The notes: a model not told the origin generated them from the letters alone. A stretch of 64,000 nucleotides of DNA from Reticulitermes speratus (GCA_021186555.1 JAJKFL010000026.1:3797709-3861708); one strand, 5' to 3'. Positions 47,109 to 58,012 are shown, counted from the stretch's first letter. Numbers and translations: made by a program.

Positions 47109-47148
47109 GCCCCCTCAAGATGGCGTAAATGACGCCGAAACTTGTAGC
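47109..47148 (+). ncRNA. Hammerhead-like motif, core mutated
   Basis: CTCAAGA, T, GGCGT-AAATG-ACGCC, GAAAC, TT, GTA, GC. Stem II is intact. G5 is replaced by C, so it should be inactive. Confidence 0.38.
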
Positions 47149-47230
47149 AGCAATATACGACTGTTATGTATCTAAGGTGCATTCGTTGGTGTCATAAGTG
47201 AACTATTTAACCAAGATGCACGGAACAAAA

Positions 47231-47453
47231 GAGGTAAAGCAATCCCATTATAGGCCTGGACAGGCCCTGAGGGTTCCAGGAGGTTTGAGGCTCCCAGATT
47301 TCTAGACAACCGGCATATGAAGGCGGTAAGGTTGTCAGCCCTACGCACCTGTCGCCTTTACCCCCAGGAAATACTCCTGGTACTCATTTCTGTTAGAGGC
47401 TGAGTCGATCCCAGGGCCATAGTGCGACCGACGCCATCGGGAATCGACAAAGT
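47231..47453 (-). mobile_element. SINE family C, 5'-truncated
   Basis: Body and 3' end as at 8176-8478 (GGCCTGGACAGGCCCTGAGG on the plus strand). It stops inside the tRNA-like head at CATCGGGAATCGAC. Confidence 0.8.
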
Positions 47454-47878
47454 CCGGAATAGAAGCCGGCATTCCGCTGTGGCTTGGCATTTAGTGCTGT
47501 TGCAAGACGACGACTCCATGCATGGTTGTGCCTCGTGACTCGACATAAACACGTGACAGTTTGTGCATGCAGTGCATCAAAAGCAGCAACAGACGCAGTT
47601 CTGCATTTCGACATGAATTAAAGACAGCAGGCGAGACCACGTCAGTGACGGAATTCTGTACCGCGAATGGCGTGTGAACGCTCAGCGACGTTATACTCTT
47701 TATATTCATGAATATGCTGTGAACTGCATCTTTTATGTAGCCACATAAGCAGATCGTGACTTGGGAAGGACGTGCGAGGAACTGGTCGTGGTCAGTTTCA
47801 AGATAATACTCATTTTCCAGGGGAGAATAACTAGGGACTGCGAAGAATTCAGGATTAAGTTTGAATGTATTCATTATA
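47454..47878. other. No gene recognised
   Basis: A minus-strand frame of 135 codons (47491-47898) runs into the MITE at 47879 and resembles no family I know, so I do not call it. Confidence 0.4.
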
Positions 47879-47956
47879 CAGAGTGGCGCAAAAGCCACTT
47901 AACACGCGATGTTTAGTATGTAGCCCCTAGTGTCAAGTGACTTTTGCGCCACTCTG
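47879..47956. mobile_element. 78-bp foldback MITE with TA duplication
   Basis: CAGAGTGGCGCAAAAGCCAC and the complement of GTGACTTTTGCGCCACTCTG form arms of about 22 bp, TA on both sides. Its end resembles the MITE at 9569. Confidence 0.78.
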
Positions 47957-48142
47957 TATAACGTGTGCAGCCAGTGTAAGAGTATTCAGTAACATGCCAT
48001 CACTGTAAACTAAATCACACATGAAGCCTTCGTTTGTTTATAAATGTCACATTTGTTTGAATGTGTTTTATTAATGTTAAAAGTAAATGTAGAATAATGC
48101 TTTCTCTGTGTACACCATGATGACATGTAGCGCAAACAGAGT

Positions 48143-48225
48143 TGTGGCTGAGCTCATTATTAACTTCGGCACTAGATGGACGTGAGTGGTCAACTTCACG
48201 CCACGGTTACTTTATGTCGGGTGCG
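48143..48225 (-). mobile_element. SINE family A fragment
   Basis: GCTCATTATTAACTTCGGCA, CTAGATGGACGTGAGTGGTC and AACTTCACGCC match the SINE A body only. Confidence 0.55.
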
Positions 48226-48360
48226 CTTTGAAGAGAAGGCTGGGTATTGTTGATGTTAAAGCGTCATTGTTGAACTTTAAAGGCTGTCATTCCATTGTGT
48301 TATTTATAACAGAATCAAGATGAAATCCGTCTAAACACAACTACGTTCCATTTATTTACA

Positions 48361-48402
48361 GAACAAAATGTTTCGACTGATTTAGGTCATCTTCAGGTTC
48401 AC
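48361..48402 (-). ncRNA. Hammerhead-like motif
   Basis: Minus strand: GAAC, CTGAAGA, T, GACCTAAATCAGTC, GAAAC, ATTTT, GTTC. Stem I is GAAC/GTTC. Stem II is short and imperfect. Confidence 0.38.
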
Positions 48403-48504
48403 TATTCGTATTTTTAAAACCAGATTTAGGAATGAATAAAAAACTATAAAATGCGATAAAATAATTTTTAATCATTCCTAAATCTGTTTTTGAAAATAAG
48501 AGTC

Positions 48505-48546
48505 GTGAACCTGAAGATGACCTAAATCGGCCGAAACGTGTTGTTC
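48505..48546 (+). ncRNA. Hammerhead-like motif, facing partner
   Basis: GTGAAC, CTGAAGA, T, GACCTAAATCGGCC, GAAAC, GT, GTT, GTTC. Stem II is imperfect (GACC against GGCC). Confidence 0.38.
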
Positions 48547-48593
48547 TGTAAAGAAATGGAACGTAGTTGTGTTTCGACGGATTTTATCTTGAT

Positions 48594-49176
48594 CTTCATT
48601 TTTTATTCGTTGGAAGACGATCTTTTAAGACCGAGACGTGTAGGAAATTGATGTATAAAGAAACGAGTGATTCATATGTAATTTTGAGTAGGCAACAATG
48701 ACGATACTTTACTGAATATTGTCTGGATTAAGTTATCTGGGTATATATGTGTGTATGTATACTTGACTGTGTTGCTGTACTGAATGACAGTTTATTAGCT
48801 ACACAGAGAACACAGTTCACGTGGTATGACGCTCTAATGGTCTGTTGTAAATTACTATCAATCTTAACTGAAGCACTGACGGACGTGACGAGGATTTCTT
48901 GTGGGCTGAAGTCATATTTCAAGTCGTGACACCCTGTACCGAGATAAAACTTGGAGAAACAAACACTGGTAAGGCCAAGAAGGAGGTTGGAAGCTTAACT
49001 TAAAATTTATGTTGTTGAAATAGACATTTTGAGATGTGAATTGGATTCAAGTGGCATATGATCAGATGCAGGGATTGGGTTTATTGTTAGTGGCCTTTGC
49101 AGCTCCTGTTCTGATTCCACGTTAGTTAGTTAGTATTGGGCCGTGACGGTTTTGTTTACTTCTGAATTTTCTCCTT
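48594..49176. other. No gene; one degenerate GAAAC-type fragment
   Basis: GGAAGACGATCTTTTAAGAC followed by CGAGACGTGTAGG at 48611-48643 is a decayed relative of the hammerhead-like motifs. Repeat similarity to 5046-5215 lies near 49050-49110. Confidence 0.4.
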
Positions 49177-49468
49177 CAAGTAATTAAACTTTTCAGGATC
49201 ACCCTGTATATACACAGAATTGGATGTTGTGCAGAAATGAAAATGAATGTTGTTTACAAGTTCCTGTGTTAGTAGAATGACCGAGTAATGAGACAGTCAA
49301 TTGACACATTGCGTTTGTCAGTTCAAGTAATTAAACTTTTCAGGATCACCCTGTATATACACAGAATTGGATGTTGTGCAGAAATGAAAACGAATGTTGT
49401 TTACAAGTTCCTGTGTGAGTAGAATGACCGGGTAATGAGACAGTCAACTGACACATTGCGTTGGTCAG
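49177..49468 (+). repeat. Tandem duplication of a 146-bp segment
   Basis: TCAAGTAATTAAACTTTTCA starts at 49177 and again at 49323. The two copies differ at only a few positions. Each includes GGATCACCCTGTATA, which resembles a mariner-type terminal end. Confidence 0.85.
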
Positions 49469-49827
49469 GACACGCATTATGTATTATTTTAGTCACGGTG
49501 AGCCTTGGTCTCAACAGCCTGGACTTAGCGAAATTCAGAGTTGTCGCCCAACAAAAGACGTATGCGCTACGCTACTTCTGCACAGTAACAAAGGGCTGAC
49601 GAGTTTATTTGGACACAACAAACAGCACGTAATGGCTTAATGGAGAAAATTTCCGAGAAGTATACGTACCTCGTGTTTATCTCTTAGAAGGCTGTTAGAG
49701 TCATTAAGTCAAAGAGTATACAACGCGCGAGGGGGAAATAAGAAATTTTCGCAAAATTTATGTTCATGCACCTAAAGGTTAGACAGCCCTGTCACGAAAT
49801 TTTGTGGTATGAAGAACGATAAAAGGT

Positions 49828-50062
49828 AAACAAATGTAAAGTTTCCCCTCTGCACGAAATGAAGGTATATAGGGGTTGTAGAGGTGTTGTTCCACTCATT
49901 CTTAACCTGGACACTACTTTTAGGTGAGTGGTTACCTTCACGCCCCGGCCGCTTTAACCCAGTGAAAGGTCCCCGGTACCTGTAGGCTGGGTGGGCCCCA
50001 GAGGCTGCCTGGACGTTTTGGAGATGACAAAAACAGCTTATCGCTACCGGGATTCAATAAAA
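49828..50062 (-). mobile_element. SINE family A, 5'-truncated near the B box
   Basis: Minus strand: begins at TATTGAATCCCGGTAGCG, then the body (CGGCCGGGGCGTGAAGG), and ends near TTTACCTTT. Confidence 0.75.
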
Positions 50063-50926
50063 TGAAATTTGGTCGTGGGAAAAAAAATATATTTTGTGAA
50101 GTTTTTAAATTGAATTAAACTGGCTCATGATCGGGCGCAGGGTTAGGTTTTGTGAACGTAATGTAGCGAATGTTCGGTGCGTTCCATAAACAGCCAGTCT
50201 TTCTAATGGAGACGTAGTGTGTTCACTGCGCGGTACGAGCTGAATTTTTAGAATAGTATTCAGATTAGTTTCGTGCTTCCAGTGATTGTTCCGCTGTTTG
50301 TAGAGGCTGTCAGCATTGGTGATGGCCGCCCATTTCAGTCGAGCGACAGGTGGAGAATGTGGAGCTCGCTACACGCCCCCACCACGGCTCTTTGCTAATA
50401 CATACCGCAGCCTTGTCACGTACGACGGGATCAATTAAGGCGTTGTTGGGGCAGGTTGAGGAGAGTCAGGAATAGCTACAGAGACGATCACATTGCAGGG
50501 TCTTTGGCAGGCGAAGTGATTGGACCCCGCGTTGCACATCGCCTCCTTCATCACAGGCATTCAGTTACAATGTAATTAAGTCTCCAGCAGCTGCACATAA
50601 CATACTGATACGTTTATGACGTCATAAAGATGGGCTGAATTGGACATGTGCGTAAATATACACGTTCATAAATTGTAATGCACCGAAACTGCACTGACAT
50701 ATGTTTTGCCCTATTTTAAGAGATGTAAAACAGAGCTGTAACGTTATATATCTGTAGTTGAGAACCCCAAGGTTCTAACCTCGGGCATGTTACCTGTTAT
50801 CGCCGTTGGTTCCTGTCATACTTCGTCAAGACGCTTTCAAAATCCGTATCCACGTGAAATGTGCGATCTCCTTGCCATCTTCTTCGCTATTTACCAACAT
50901 TTTACTTGAGGCAGCGCGATGACAAG
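50063..50926. other. No gene; repeat fragment R1
   Basis: R1 lies at about 50190-50275 (GCGCGGTACGAGCTGAATTT). The rest is unrecognised. Confidence 0.4.
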
Positions 50927-52275
50927 GCCAAAAGTTAATCTCAAATTGAGGATTTTCGAAAACAAAGCCAAAGAAAAGTCCCAATTTGAGAGTTTTCGAA
51001 AAAAAAGAAGCCAAAGATCAATCCCAAATTGAGAATTTCGAAAAAAATAAGCCAAAGATCAATCCCAAATTGAGAGTTTTCGAAAAAAATAAGCCAAAGA
51101 TCAATCCCAAATTGAGAGTTTTCGAAAAAATAAAACAAAGATCAATCGCAAATTGGAGAGTTTTCGAAAAAAATAAGCCAAAGATCAATCCCAAATTGAA
51201 AATTTTCGAAAAAGAAGCCAAAGATCAATCCCAAATTGAAAATTTTCGAAAAAAGAAGCCAAAGATCAATCCCAAATTGAGAATTTTCGAAAAAAGAAGC
51301 CAAAGATCAATCCCAAATTGAGAGTTTTCGAAGAAAGAAGCCATTGATCAATCCCAAATTGAGAATTTTCGAAATAAGAAGCCAAAGATCAATCCCAAAT
51401 TGAAAATTTTCGAAAAAAGAAGCCAAAGATCAATCCCAAATTGAGAGTTTTCGAAAAAAGAAGCCAAAGATCAATCCCAAATTGAGAATTTTCGAAAATA
51501 GCAGCCAAAGATCAATCCCAAATTGAGAATTTTCGAAAAAAGAAGCCAAAGATCAATCCCAAATTGAGAATTTTCGAAAAAAGAAGCCAAAGATCAATCC
51601 CAAATTGAGAATTTTCGAAAAAAATAAGCCAAAGATCAATCCCAAATTGAAAGTTTTCGAAAAAAAGAAGCCAAAGATCAATCCCAAATTGAGAATTTTC
51701 GAAAAAAGAAGCCAAAGATCAATCCCAAATTGAAAATTTTCGAAAAAAGAAGCCAAAGATCAATCCCAAATTGAGAGTTTTCGAAAAAATAAGCCAAAGA
51801 TCAATCCCAAATTGAGAATTTTCGAAAAAATAAGCCAAAGATCAATCCCAAATTGAGAATTTTCGAAAAAATAAGCCAAAGATCAATCCCAAATTGAGAA
51901 TTTTCGAAAAAATAAGCCAAAGATCAATCCCAAATTGAGAATTTTCGAAAAAAGAAGCCAAATATCAATCCCAAATTGAGAATTTTCGAAAAAAGAAGCC
52001 AAAGATCAATCCCAAATTGAGAATTTTCGAAAAAGGAAGCCAAAGATCAATCCCAAATTGAGAATTTTCAAAAAAGGAAGCCAAAGATCAATCCCAAATT
52101 GAGAGTTTTCGAAAAAAGAAGCCAAAGATCAATCCCGAATTGAGAGTTTTAGAGAAAAGAAGCCAAAGATTATCCTCAATTGAACGTTTTTGAAAATAAA
52201 ACCACAGATTGATTCTAAATTTAAATTATTTGAAAATGCAGCCAAAGATTAACCGTAAATTGAAAGTTTTTAAAC
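50927..52275 (+). repeat. Satellite array S7, 41-bp AT-rich unit, about 30 copies
   Basis: Unit: GCCAAAGATCAATCCCAAAT, TGAGAATTTTCGAAAAAAGA, A. The A-run length varies, and the outer units (before 50990, after 52140) are more diverged than the centre. Frames rich in KPKINPKL (plus) or FFENSQFGIDL (minus) are by-products of the repeat. Confidence 0.95.
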
Positions 52276-52451
52276 ACAACGTAAAGAGTACGTCTATTGC
52301 TCCTTGTGATCCTCTCACAAAATTTTATTCTGGCGCAGGGAAACGCGTAGTTTATGTGGACATAATGGTTTGGCATTTTGAGTTTGGAACTCAGCTTCTG
52401 ATTGCATGTTCTATATTCATCAGATACTGTAGGCCTACCACAGGTCTGCCG

Positions 52452-52553
52452 AGCTTAGGCCTCATGAAAGGCGGGGAATTCTTTAGCCAGCTAAGCGATC
52501 ATCAGCTTTTCAAGAAGGACCGTGTTACATGAACTTAATTAATTAGTTATTTT
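52452..52553 (+). mobile_element. LINE B 3' UTR fragment
   Basis: GGGGAATTCTTTAGCCAGC, then GATCATCAGCTTTTCAAGAA and AATTAATTAG, matches the LINE B 3' end. Confidence 0.6.
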
Positions 52554-52911
52554 ATTGTTTAGTTAATTAGAAACCTCTTTCGATGTCAGTAAATGTAACA
52601 TTGCTTTTAATATAGAGTCATTCTTGTATGTGACAAATGACATATGTCAGATAAAATAAGGATCCTGTGCTTGTCACATGTGAGTGCGAGTCTCGGTGGA
52701 TTACGGACGCAATTGCTTGGTCCTTTCGTTATGACCAGTAAATGTTAATCCCGCATAATTGGGCCCATTTGTAACTACATTTGAAATTAATCGTTATAAT
52801 TGAGTGGGCTTATACACTTTGCACGCACCTGTTAATGGCCTTCAATTATGCGGCAGTGTTTGAACCGATAATTGATCTGTCTCGCCGTGTTTGTGGACCA
52901 GTGTCAGTCAC
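52554..52911. other. No gene recognised
   Basis: Spacer between two unrelated satellites; no signal seen. Confidence 0.4.
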
Positions 52912-53768
52912 TGTTGTTTATTTGTCATAGATAGACTTTTCGAGCCGAAGACAGTAGTTTATTTGTCATAGATGGACTTTTCGAGCCGAAGACAGTAGTT
53001 TATTTGTCATAGATAGACGTTTCGAGCCGAAGACAGTAGTTTATTTGTCATAGATAGACTTTTCGAGCCGAAGACAGTAGTTTATTTGTCATAGATAAAC
53101 TTTTCGAGCCGAAGACAGTAGTTCATTTGTCATAGACAGACTTTTCGAGCCGAAGACAGTAGTTTATTTGTCATAGATAGACTTTTCGAGCCGAAGACAG
53201 TAGTTTATTTGTCATAGATAGACGTTTCGAGCCGAAGACAGTAGTTTATTTGTCATAGATAGACGTTTCGAGCCGAAGACAGTAGTTTATTTGTCATAGA
53301 TAGACTTTTCGAGCCGAAGACAGTAGTTCATTTGTCATAGACAGACTTTTCGAGCCGAAGACAATAGTTCATTTGTCATAGACAGACTTTTCGAGCCGAA
53401 GACAGTAGTTTATTTGTCATAGATAGACTTTTCGAGCCGAAGACAGTAGTTCATTTGTCATAGACAGACTTTTCGAGCCGAAGACAGTAGTTTATTTGTC
53501 ATAGATAGACTTTTCGAGCCGAAGACAGTAGTTTATTTGTCATAGATAGACTTTTCGAGCCGAAGACAGTAGTTCATTTGTCATGGACAGACTTTTCTAG
53601 CCGAAGACAGTAGTTTATTTGTCATAGATAGACTTTTCGAGCCGAAGACAGTAGTTCATTTGTCATAGACAGACTTTTCGAGCCGAAGACAGTAGTTTAT
53701 TTGTCATAGATAGACTGCCGAAGACAGTAGTTTATTTGTCATAGATAGACTTTTCGAGCCGAAGACAG
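52912..53768 (+). repeat. Satellite array S8, 41-bp unit, about 21 copies
   Basis: Unit: TAGTTTATTTGTCATAGATA, GACTTTTCGAGCCGAAGACA, G. Variants GTTCATTTGTCATAGACAGA and GACGTTTCGAGC recur in blocks. One unit near 53715 lacks TTTTCGAG. Unrelated in sequence to S7 despite the equal period. Confidence 0.95.
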
Positions 53769-53879
53769 AAACACAAAGTTTGGAATTGCTAATCCCAAGC
53801 TCCGCATAACAGCGATGAGTTTGTTTTATGAGTGTACTGTGTGATAAATACTAACCATTTAAAAAACATAGCTTACTAA

Positions 53880-54090
53880 GAGTAAAATCCTGTATTAACT
53901 TTAGGATTTTAGGCGCGTTATCATAAATAGCGAAAAGCACCTTTAGCTTCGTCTTGTCTGTCTGTCCGCATGTATCATCACGGCTCCCACTGGATGAATT
54001 TTCGTGAAATTTGATACTGGGGACTTTTACGAAAGTCTGTCGAGACACACCAAATTTGGTTAAAATCGGACAAGAATATCGGCCACGTTA
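53880..54090 (+). repeat. Dispersed repeat R2 fragment
   Basis: CTTGTCTGTCTGTCCGCATG, CTCCCACTGGATGAATTTTC and GTGAAATTTGATACTGG match the R2 copies at 44500-45130. Confidence 0.5.
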
Positions 54091-54114
54091 CATGAAGACC
54101 CGAGTGTGATTATG

Positions 54115-54765
54115 TTGTTGACAGCCACATGTATGTCAGTGCAAAGAGAACGCATTGGTGCCTTTCCATAGCAACAATGGTTACGCGAACGCACCACAGT
54201 GTTAGTTATACGTACATTTCCTATCTTCTTTGAGTTTCTCACGACCTTGACTACAAGAAAGGTCATCATTATACTGTAGTCTGTCTTACGACAGGTCCGT
54301 AGCCTCTTCCAAAGCCAGTTCTCCACACAGTGCGTTCTAGTGCTTCCTCTTTCAATTTCCAGTATCTTCTCTTTTCCGTAAGATAATCCAGTAGTTGCTT
54401 ACGTCTTCTCCCTCGTCTTCCCGTCATTTCTATCCTTTCCTCTAACTTTCCTTCAATCACATGTTTCAGAAGGCAGTTTCTACGCAAGATGTGACCAATC
54501 CAGTTAGCCTTTCTTCTTTTTATTGTATGTACGATATTCCTCTCCTCCTTCACTCTCTGTAATACTTCTTCATTTCTCACACGATCGGTCCAACTGATCT
54601 TCTCCATTCTTCTCCAGCACCACATTTCAAAACTTTCCAGATACGTCTGATAATGTAGTATAATGTAAGATTGTGGCGCGTTCGCGTAAACATTGTTGCA
54701 GTGGGAACACAACAATGCAGTCTGTGTGTATTGTTGAGCCACACGTCGCTGTCAACTGTATAAAA
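54115..54765. repeat. Diverged inverted repeat enclosing a LINE fragment
   Basis: Left arm about 54116-54215 (TTGACAGCCACATGTATGTC to GCAACAATGGTTACGCGAAC) and right arm about 54662-54765 (GTTCGCGTAAACATTGTTGC to GTCGCTGTCAAC) are inverted relatives. The LINE fragment at 54276-54648 sits in the loop. Probably a foldback element hit by the LINE. Confidence 0.6.
54276..54648 (-). pseudogene. 5'-truncated LINE (RTE-like) C-terminal fragment
   Basis: An open minus-strand frame with YLESFEMWCWRRMEKISWTD, RNEEVLQRVKEERNIVHTIK, NWIGHILRRNCLLKHVIEG and GRRGRRRKQLLD, ending GRGYGPVVRQTTV. It is nearly identical to 8748-9290 but truncated about 130 bp further in. No AATG tail remains. Confidence 0.83.
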
Positions 54766-55159
54766 AATATCGAGTGTTGCACAACAATTCTTTTATGGCG
54801 AATTTATTTCGCCGGCAACAATAGAACGTACGTAGGTCTTCATGTAAAGTGCCCGATGCTGCATTGAAACAAAAGAATGTTCGTTTGCGCATGGCCTTCT
54901 TTAGACGTACAATTTGACTAAACAGATCGTAATGACAGATAAGTCGTGCAGTTTCACAGTTTTTGTAATTGTCGCCGTAAAACATTTTACGAGATGAGAT
55001 AGAAATAGTCAGTTATGAAGCTATAATTGTTAAATGTTGGTGAGTGTGTGTCTTTGTTCCTGCCTTAGTTACCCGGCATGCAGGTCGCATCGTTTCTGCA
55101 CCGTATTATATTGTCATCTGTGGCCTGTCTGGCTGTACCATATTTTTCTACATTATCTC
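54766..55159. other. No gene recognised
   Basis: I see nothing supportable. Confidence 0.4.
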
Positions 55160-55411
55160 ATAAACGGCACGAGGCGGTCTAAGGTGTGATTCTGCGTCCG
55201 TTCGCTTGCTGTGATTGTAGGTTCGAATCCCGTCGGGGGCGTGGAAGTCTGTCTCTTGTGAGTGTTGTGTGTTGTCTGGTAGAGGTCTCTGCGACGGGCT
55301 CATCACTCGTCCAGAGGAGTCCTACCGAGTGTGGTGTGTCTGAGTGTGATCGTGAAGCCTCGATAATGAGGAGCTCCTGGCCCACTAGGGGCTGTTGCGC
55401 CATAAAAAAAA
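55160..55411 (+). mobile_element. SINE family B
   Basis: Head GGTTCGAATCCCGTCGGG (B box), body CTGTCTCTTGTGAGTGTTG and GTCCAGAGGAGTCCTACCG, tail CTAGGGGCTGTTGCGCCAT and an A run. The A-box region is eroded. Confidence 0.83.
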
Positions 55412-55975
55412 TGCGTGTATGCGTAGACGCGTGTTGTAAATTGTCGTAATCCGTGTAGTCCGAGCTGTTCGGTAATTCGATGCAAGCTCGGTCCCTTTCG
55501 TCTCGAAGTATCGAGACTGTAAGTCGCAGAATTTTATATTGTTAGTGTTGTATTGGAGGGCTAGGTGGCCTAGTCTGCATGCGCCATATAGCCCAGAATA
55601 GACTGACGCGGCCTTCTGATTTATGCAATTGAAGTCGCATTGAACAGGATACAGCTGTCTGGTTTGTTTATTGCCTCTGCACACAAGACCCCAATGCGAG
55701 GCATAAATTCAGTTTCTTCCTGCAACTCGTCGAAGGCGCATTTCGCAGTGGATACAATAACAAATGGTAGGCGACACCTTGGCGCCCGTTGCCCGCGTTA
55801 TTAGTGACCGTCATCAGTTTATCACACGGTGAATTGATGTGGCGTCACGTGACAAGGTCTGAACCGTCGTCAACATGAGGCCCTGCGGAAAGGTTGAGTC
55901 CTGTTGACACGGAGTTAATGGCACTGGTCTGTCGATGGTGCCGTGGTAATGACTGTAGCGCAGCCAGTAGCTGTT
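55412..55975. other. No gene recognised
   Basis: Minus-strand frames at 55385-55684 and 55814-56134 overlap repeat edges and show no known domain. Confidence 0.4.
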
Positions 55976-56215
55976 TTTAATAATATTACGAGTTTTTAAT
56001 TCCTTTAAAGCCCAGTGGTTACTATATGTACCACCAGGTTTAACATTCACAAATTCTACGTTCTGCCCACACAGTGTGTTTATGTGTTTTGTGTGGATCT
56101 GAGAACAAACAGCGATTATTTCAATGTACAACATTAACTGACTATATTTCCACTTTTTATTCTTTAACCCCTACACATGTTTCGGCCTTTACAAGGCCAT
56201 CTTCAGGGGGCTCGT
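55976..56215 (-). mobile_element. Penelope-like end with S1-related segment
   Basis: Minus strand order: hammerhead-like motif (56212-56167), then about 60 bp matching the S1 satellite unit (GTACATTGAAATAATCGCTG, AGATCCACACAAAACACATA), then CCTGGTGGTACATATAGTAA, which also occurs at 34645-34700. It links the satellite at the window start to an interspersed element. Boundaries are approximate. Confidence 0.6.
56167..56212 (-). ncRNA. Hammerhead-like motif, well formed
   Basis: Minus strand: CCCC, CTGAAGA, T, GGCCT-TGTAA-AGGCC, GAAAC, ATGT, GTA, GGGG. Stem I CCCC/GGGG, stem II 5 bp, stem III AC/GT with loop ATGT, scissile triplet GTA. One of the two best copies here. Confidence 0.52.
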
Positions 56216-56709
56216 AATGTACATTTACTTTACATCTATTGTTTATGTCTGCTATTATGTATATATCACACGTAGTCAAGTTTCATTATCATTTATATAT
56301 TACAGTTATTTACAATTTCTGTATTTAAATATACAAAACACAGATTATAAAATCCTTAAATAAAGTTCGTCAACATTTTCGTAGTAAAAACATAAAATCA
56401 AGCTATATGTTTTTAAGATGTATCTTGTACCATTAGCTTGTTATTGGCAGTTGGTTTAGTATATATAGGTGTCAGTTGAGTAAAACGGTGCTGTTTGTGT
56501 TGTGAGGTCCAATGGTGCGGTGTGTACCAGGAATATTTCCTGTGGGCAAAGGCGGCCGGTGCGTAGGGCTGACAAGCTTACCACCAATAAAACGTACGGT
56601 GGTACTGTTGTTGGTGTTTACTGTGCAATTACATGTACAGTTGCAAGGTGAATGATGCATCAATTGAAGATTATTAAGCCCTGTTAAACACAACAAAATG
56701 AAATTAAAC
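56216..56709. other. No gene; SINE C fragment
   Basis: 56531-56592 (GGAATATTTCCTGTGGGCAA, GGCCGGTGCGTAGGGCTGAC) is a plus-strand piece of SINE family C. The rest is AT-rich and unrecognised. Confidence 0.45.
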
Positions 56710-56859
56710 CAGGGGTGCACAAATTCCGGGCGCCAGGTCCTCCGGGCGACCAAATTCCGTGCGGTGGTGCCTAATTTGGAAGTTGCTTCCTGTAGCCCTT
56801 TTAGTGCCTATGATTTTGGGCTGGCTTCTAGTTTCTGGGAAATTCTGTGCACTCCCCTG
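56710..56859. mobile_element. hAT-like MITE, same family as 5317-5469
   Basis: Ends CAGGGGTGCACAAATTCC and the complement of GAAATTCTGTGCACTCCCCTG; 150 bp, non-coding. No clear target duplication. Confidence 0.68.
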
Positions 56860-56953
56860 GAACATCATGAAATAAATTAAAGGCCTTGACGTGCGTTGTT
56901 TTAGGCCGCATTACTAGTCACAGTTGAATCAAAACAGAAACTATCGTATAGTG

Positions 56954-57436
56954 CAGTGGTTCCCAAAGTGGGCGGTACCGGCCCCTGGGGGGCGGTGGGA
57001 TTACCGAGGTGGGCACTAATAGGTACGAGAGGTGGAAGGGAGCGCTGTTATTATCACAGGGGGGCGCTAGTAGACAAGTAGTGCATTTATTTTTATAATA
57101 AAATTCAAATCAAGTAATTTTTGTGTTAAAAATAAAAAATGAACTAAATTTCTTAGTATTTTAATTTATGAATCTTATTCAAGCACATATTGTTTAAATA
57201 AACTATTGCTGGATTAATTATTGTTAATCATAAAAAATACAATAAATTTTAATTTATTAATTAACACATAAAACATTAAGTTTAACTCTTATAATTTTAT
57301 TTAAACGATTTTTTTAAATATACAATCAAAGTTGAAACAAAAGCGCATTTATGTTTTTTAAAAAAGATAGGGGGGCGCTGTGGGTGTGTATATGGAACCG
57401 AGGGGGCGGTGGTCCGAAAAAGTTTGGGAACCGCTG
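56954..57436. mobile_element. Non-autonomous hAT element with 8-bp target duplication
   Basis: Ends CAGTGGTTCCCAAAGTGGGC and the complement of AAGTTTGGGAACCGCTG are typical of the hAT superfamily. GTATAGTG (56946-56953) and GTGTAGTG (57437-57444) flank it with one mismatch. The 483-bp interior is AT-rich with no transposase. Confidence 0.88.
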
Positions 57437-57802
57437 GTGTAGTGTTACATAGTTTATCTCCGCAGTTTTCTCATGGCCATCTTCATTTCCCCTACGCCCC
57501 CCCTCTCCGGCCCCCGTCACGTGGTCCCACCCGCTACCTGCCCACACGCCGTGCCATGTGTTGCCGTCCCCAATCAGCTTAATAACACGAACGTGACATC
57601 TTAGGCTTGACCGTCGCGGTGGGGGGGCTGTGCTAGCCGCTCAGGTGCTACAGTCGTTTCGACCATTGTTTAAGGAACGCCATGATTTTCTGCAATAGCG
57701 ACATTGAACGGTGAATTGCTGACGGAAACGATAAACCTGTCAAGCGGACCGGTCTTCACCAAAAGATGTACTTTTGTCCAGGAAACAACGGTCTGATTAT
57801 AT
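57437..57802. other. No gene recognised
   Basis: C-rich tracts near 57490-57520 and a G run near 57622. No coding signal. Confidence 0.4.
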
Positions 57803-58012
57803 GAAATCTCCGGTCTTCTGGGGGTATTACGAGGCGTCTTGTGGTAATTGTTTACCGACGTTTCGGGACAACCATCTTCACGGGTCAAGAGTCCGAGTAG
57901 GAAAGCGACTCGGACTCTTGACCCGTGAAGAGGGGCCGATACGTTGTCCCGAAACGTCGGTAAACAATTACCATACGACGCCGCGTAATACCCCAGAAGA
58001 TCGCAGATTTCA
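57803..58012. repeat. P2 palindromic element, full copy
   Basis: Arms of about 95-105 bp meet at a roughly 9-base loop (GTCCGAGT / ACTCGGAC at 57891 and 57908). Each arm contains GTCCCGAAACGTCGGTAAAC and ends at CCCCAGAAGA. A GTGAAGATGG string on the minus strand of the left arm makes it look like a decayed hammerhead-like pair. Confidence 0.8.

Larger units (their letters stand above)
48314..48593. repeat. 122-bp inverted repeat with facing hammerhead-like motifs
   Basis: Arms 48314-48435 and 48472-48593 (ATCAAGATGAAATCCGTC at the outside, AGGAATGA at the inside) are separated by a 36-base loop. Each arm carries a motif with CTGAAGA and GAAAC. Same plan as 23483-23832 but a different subfamily. 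Confidence 0.82.

Noticed and set aside
50927-52275. Regular short repeats that could suggest a CRISPR-like array
   Set aside because: There are no unique spacers between repeats, the unit is continuous, and the context is eukaryotic.
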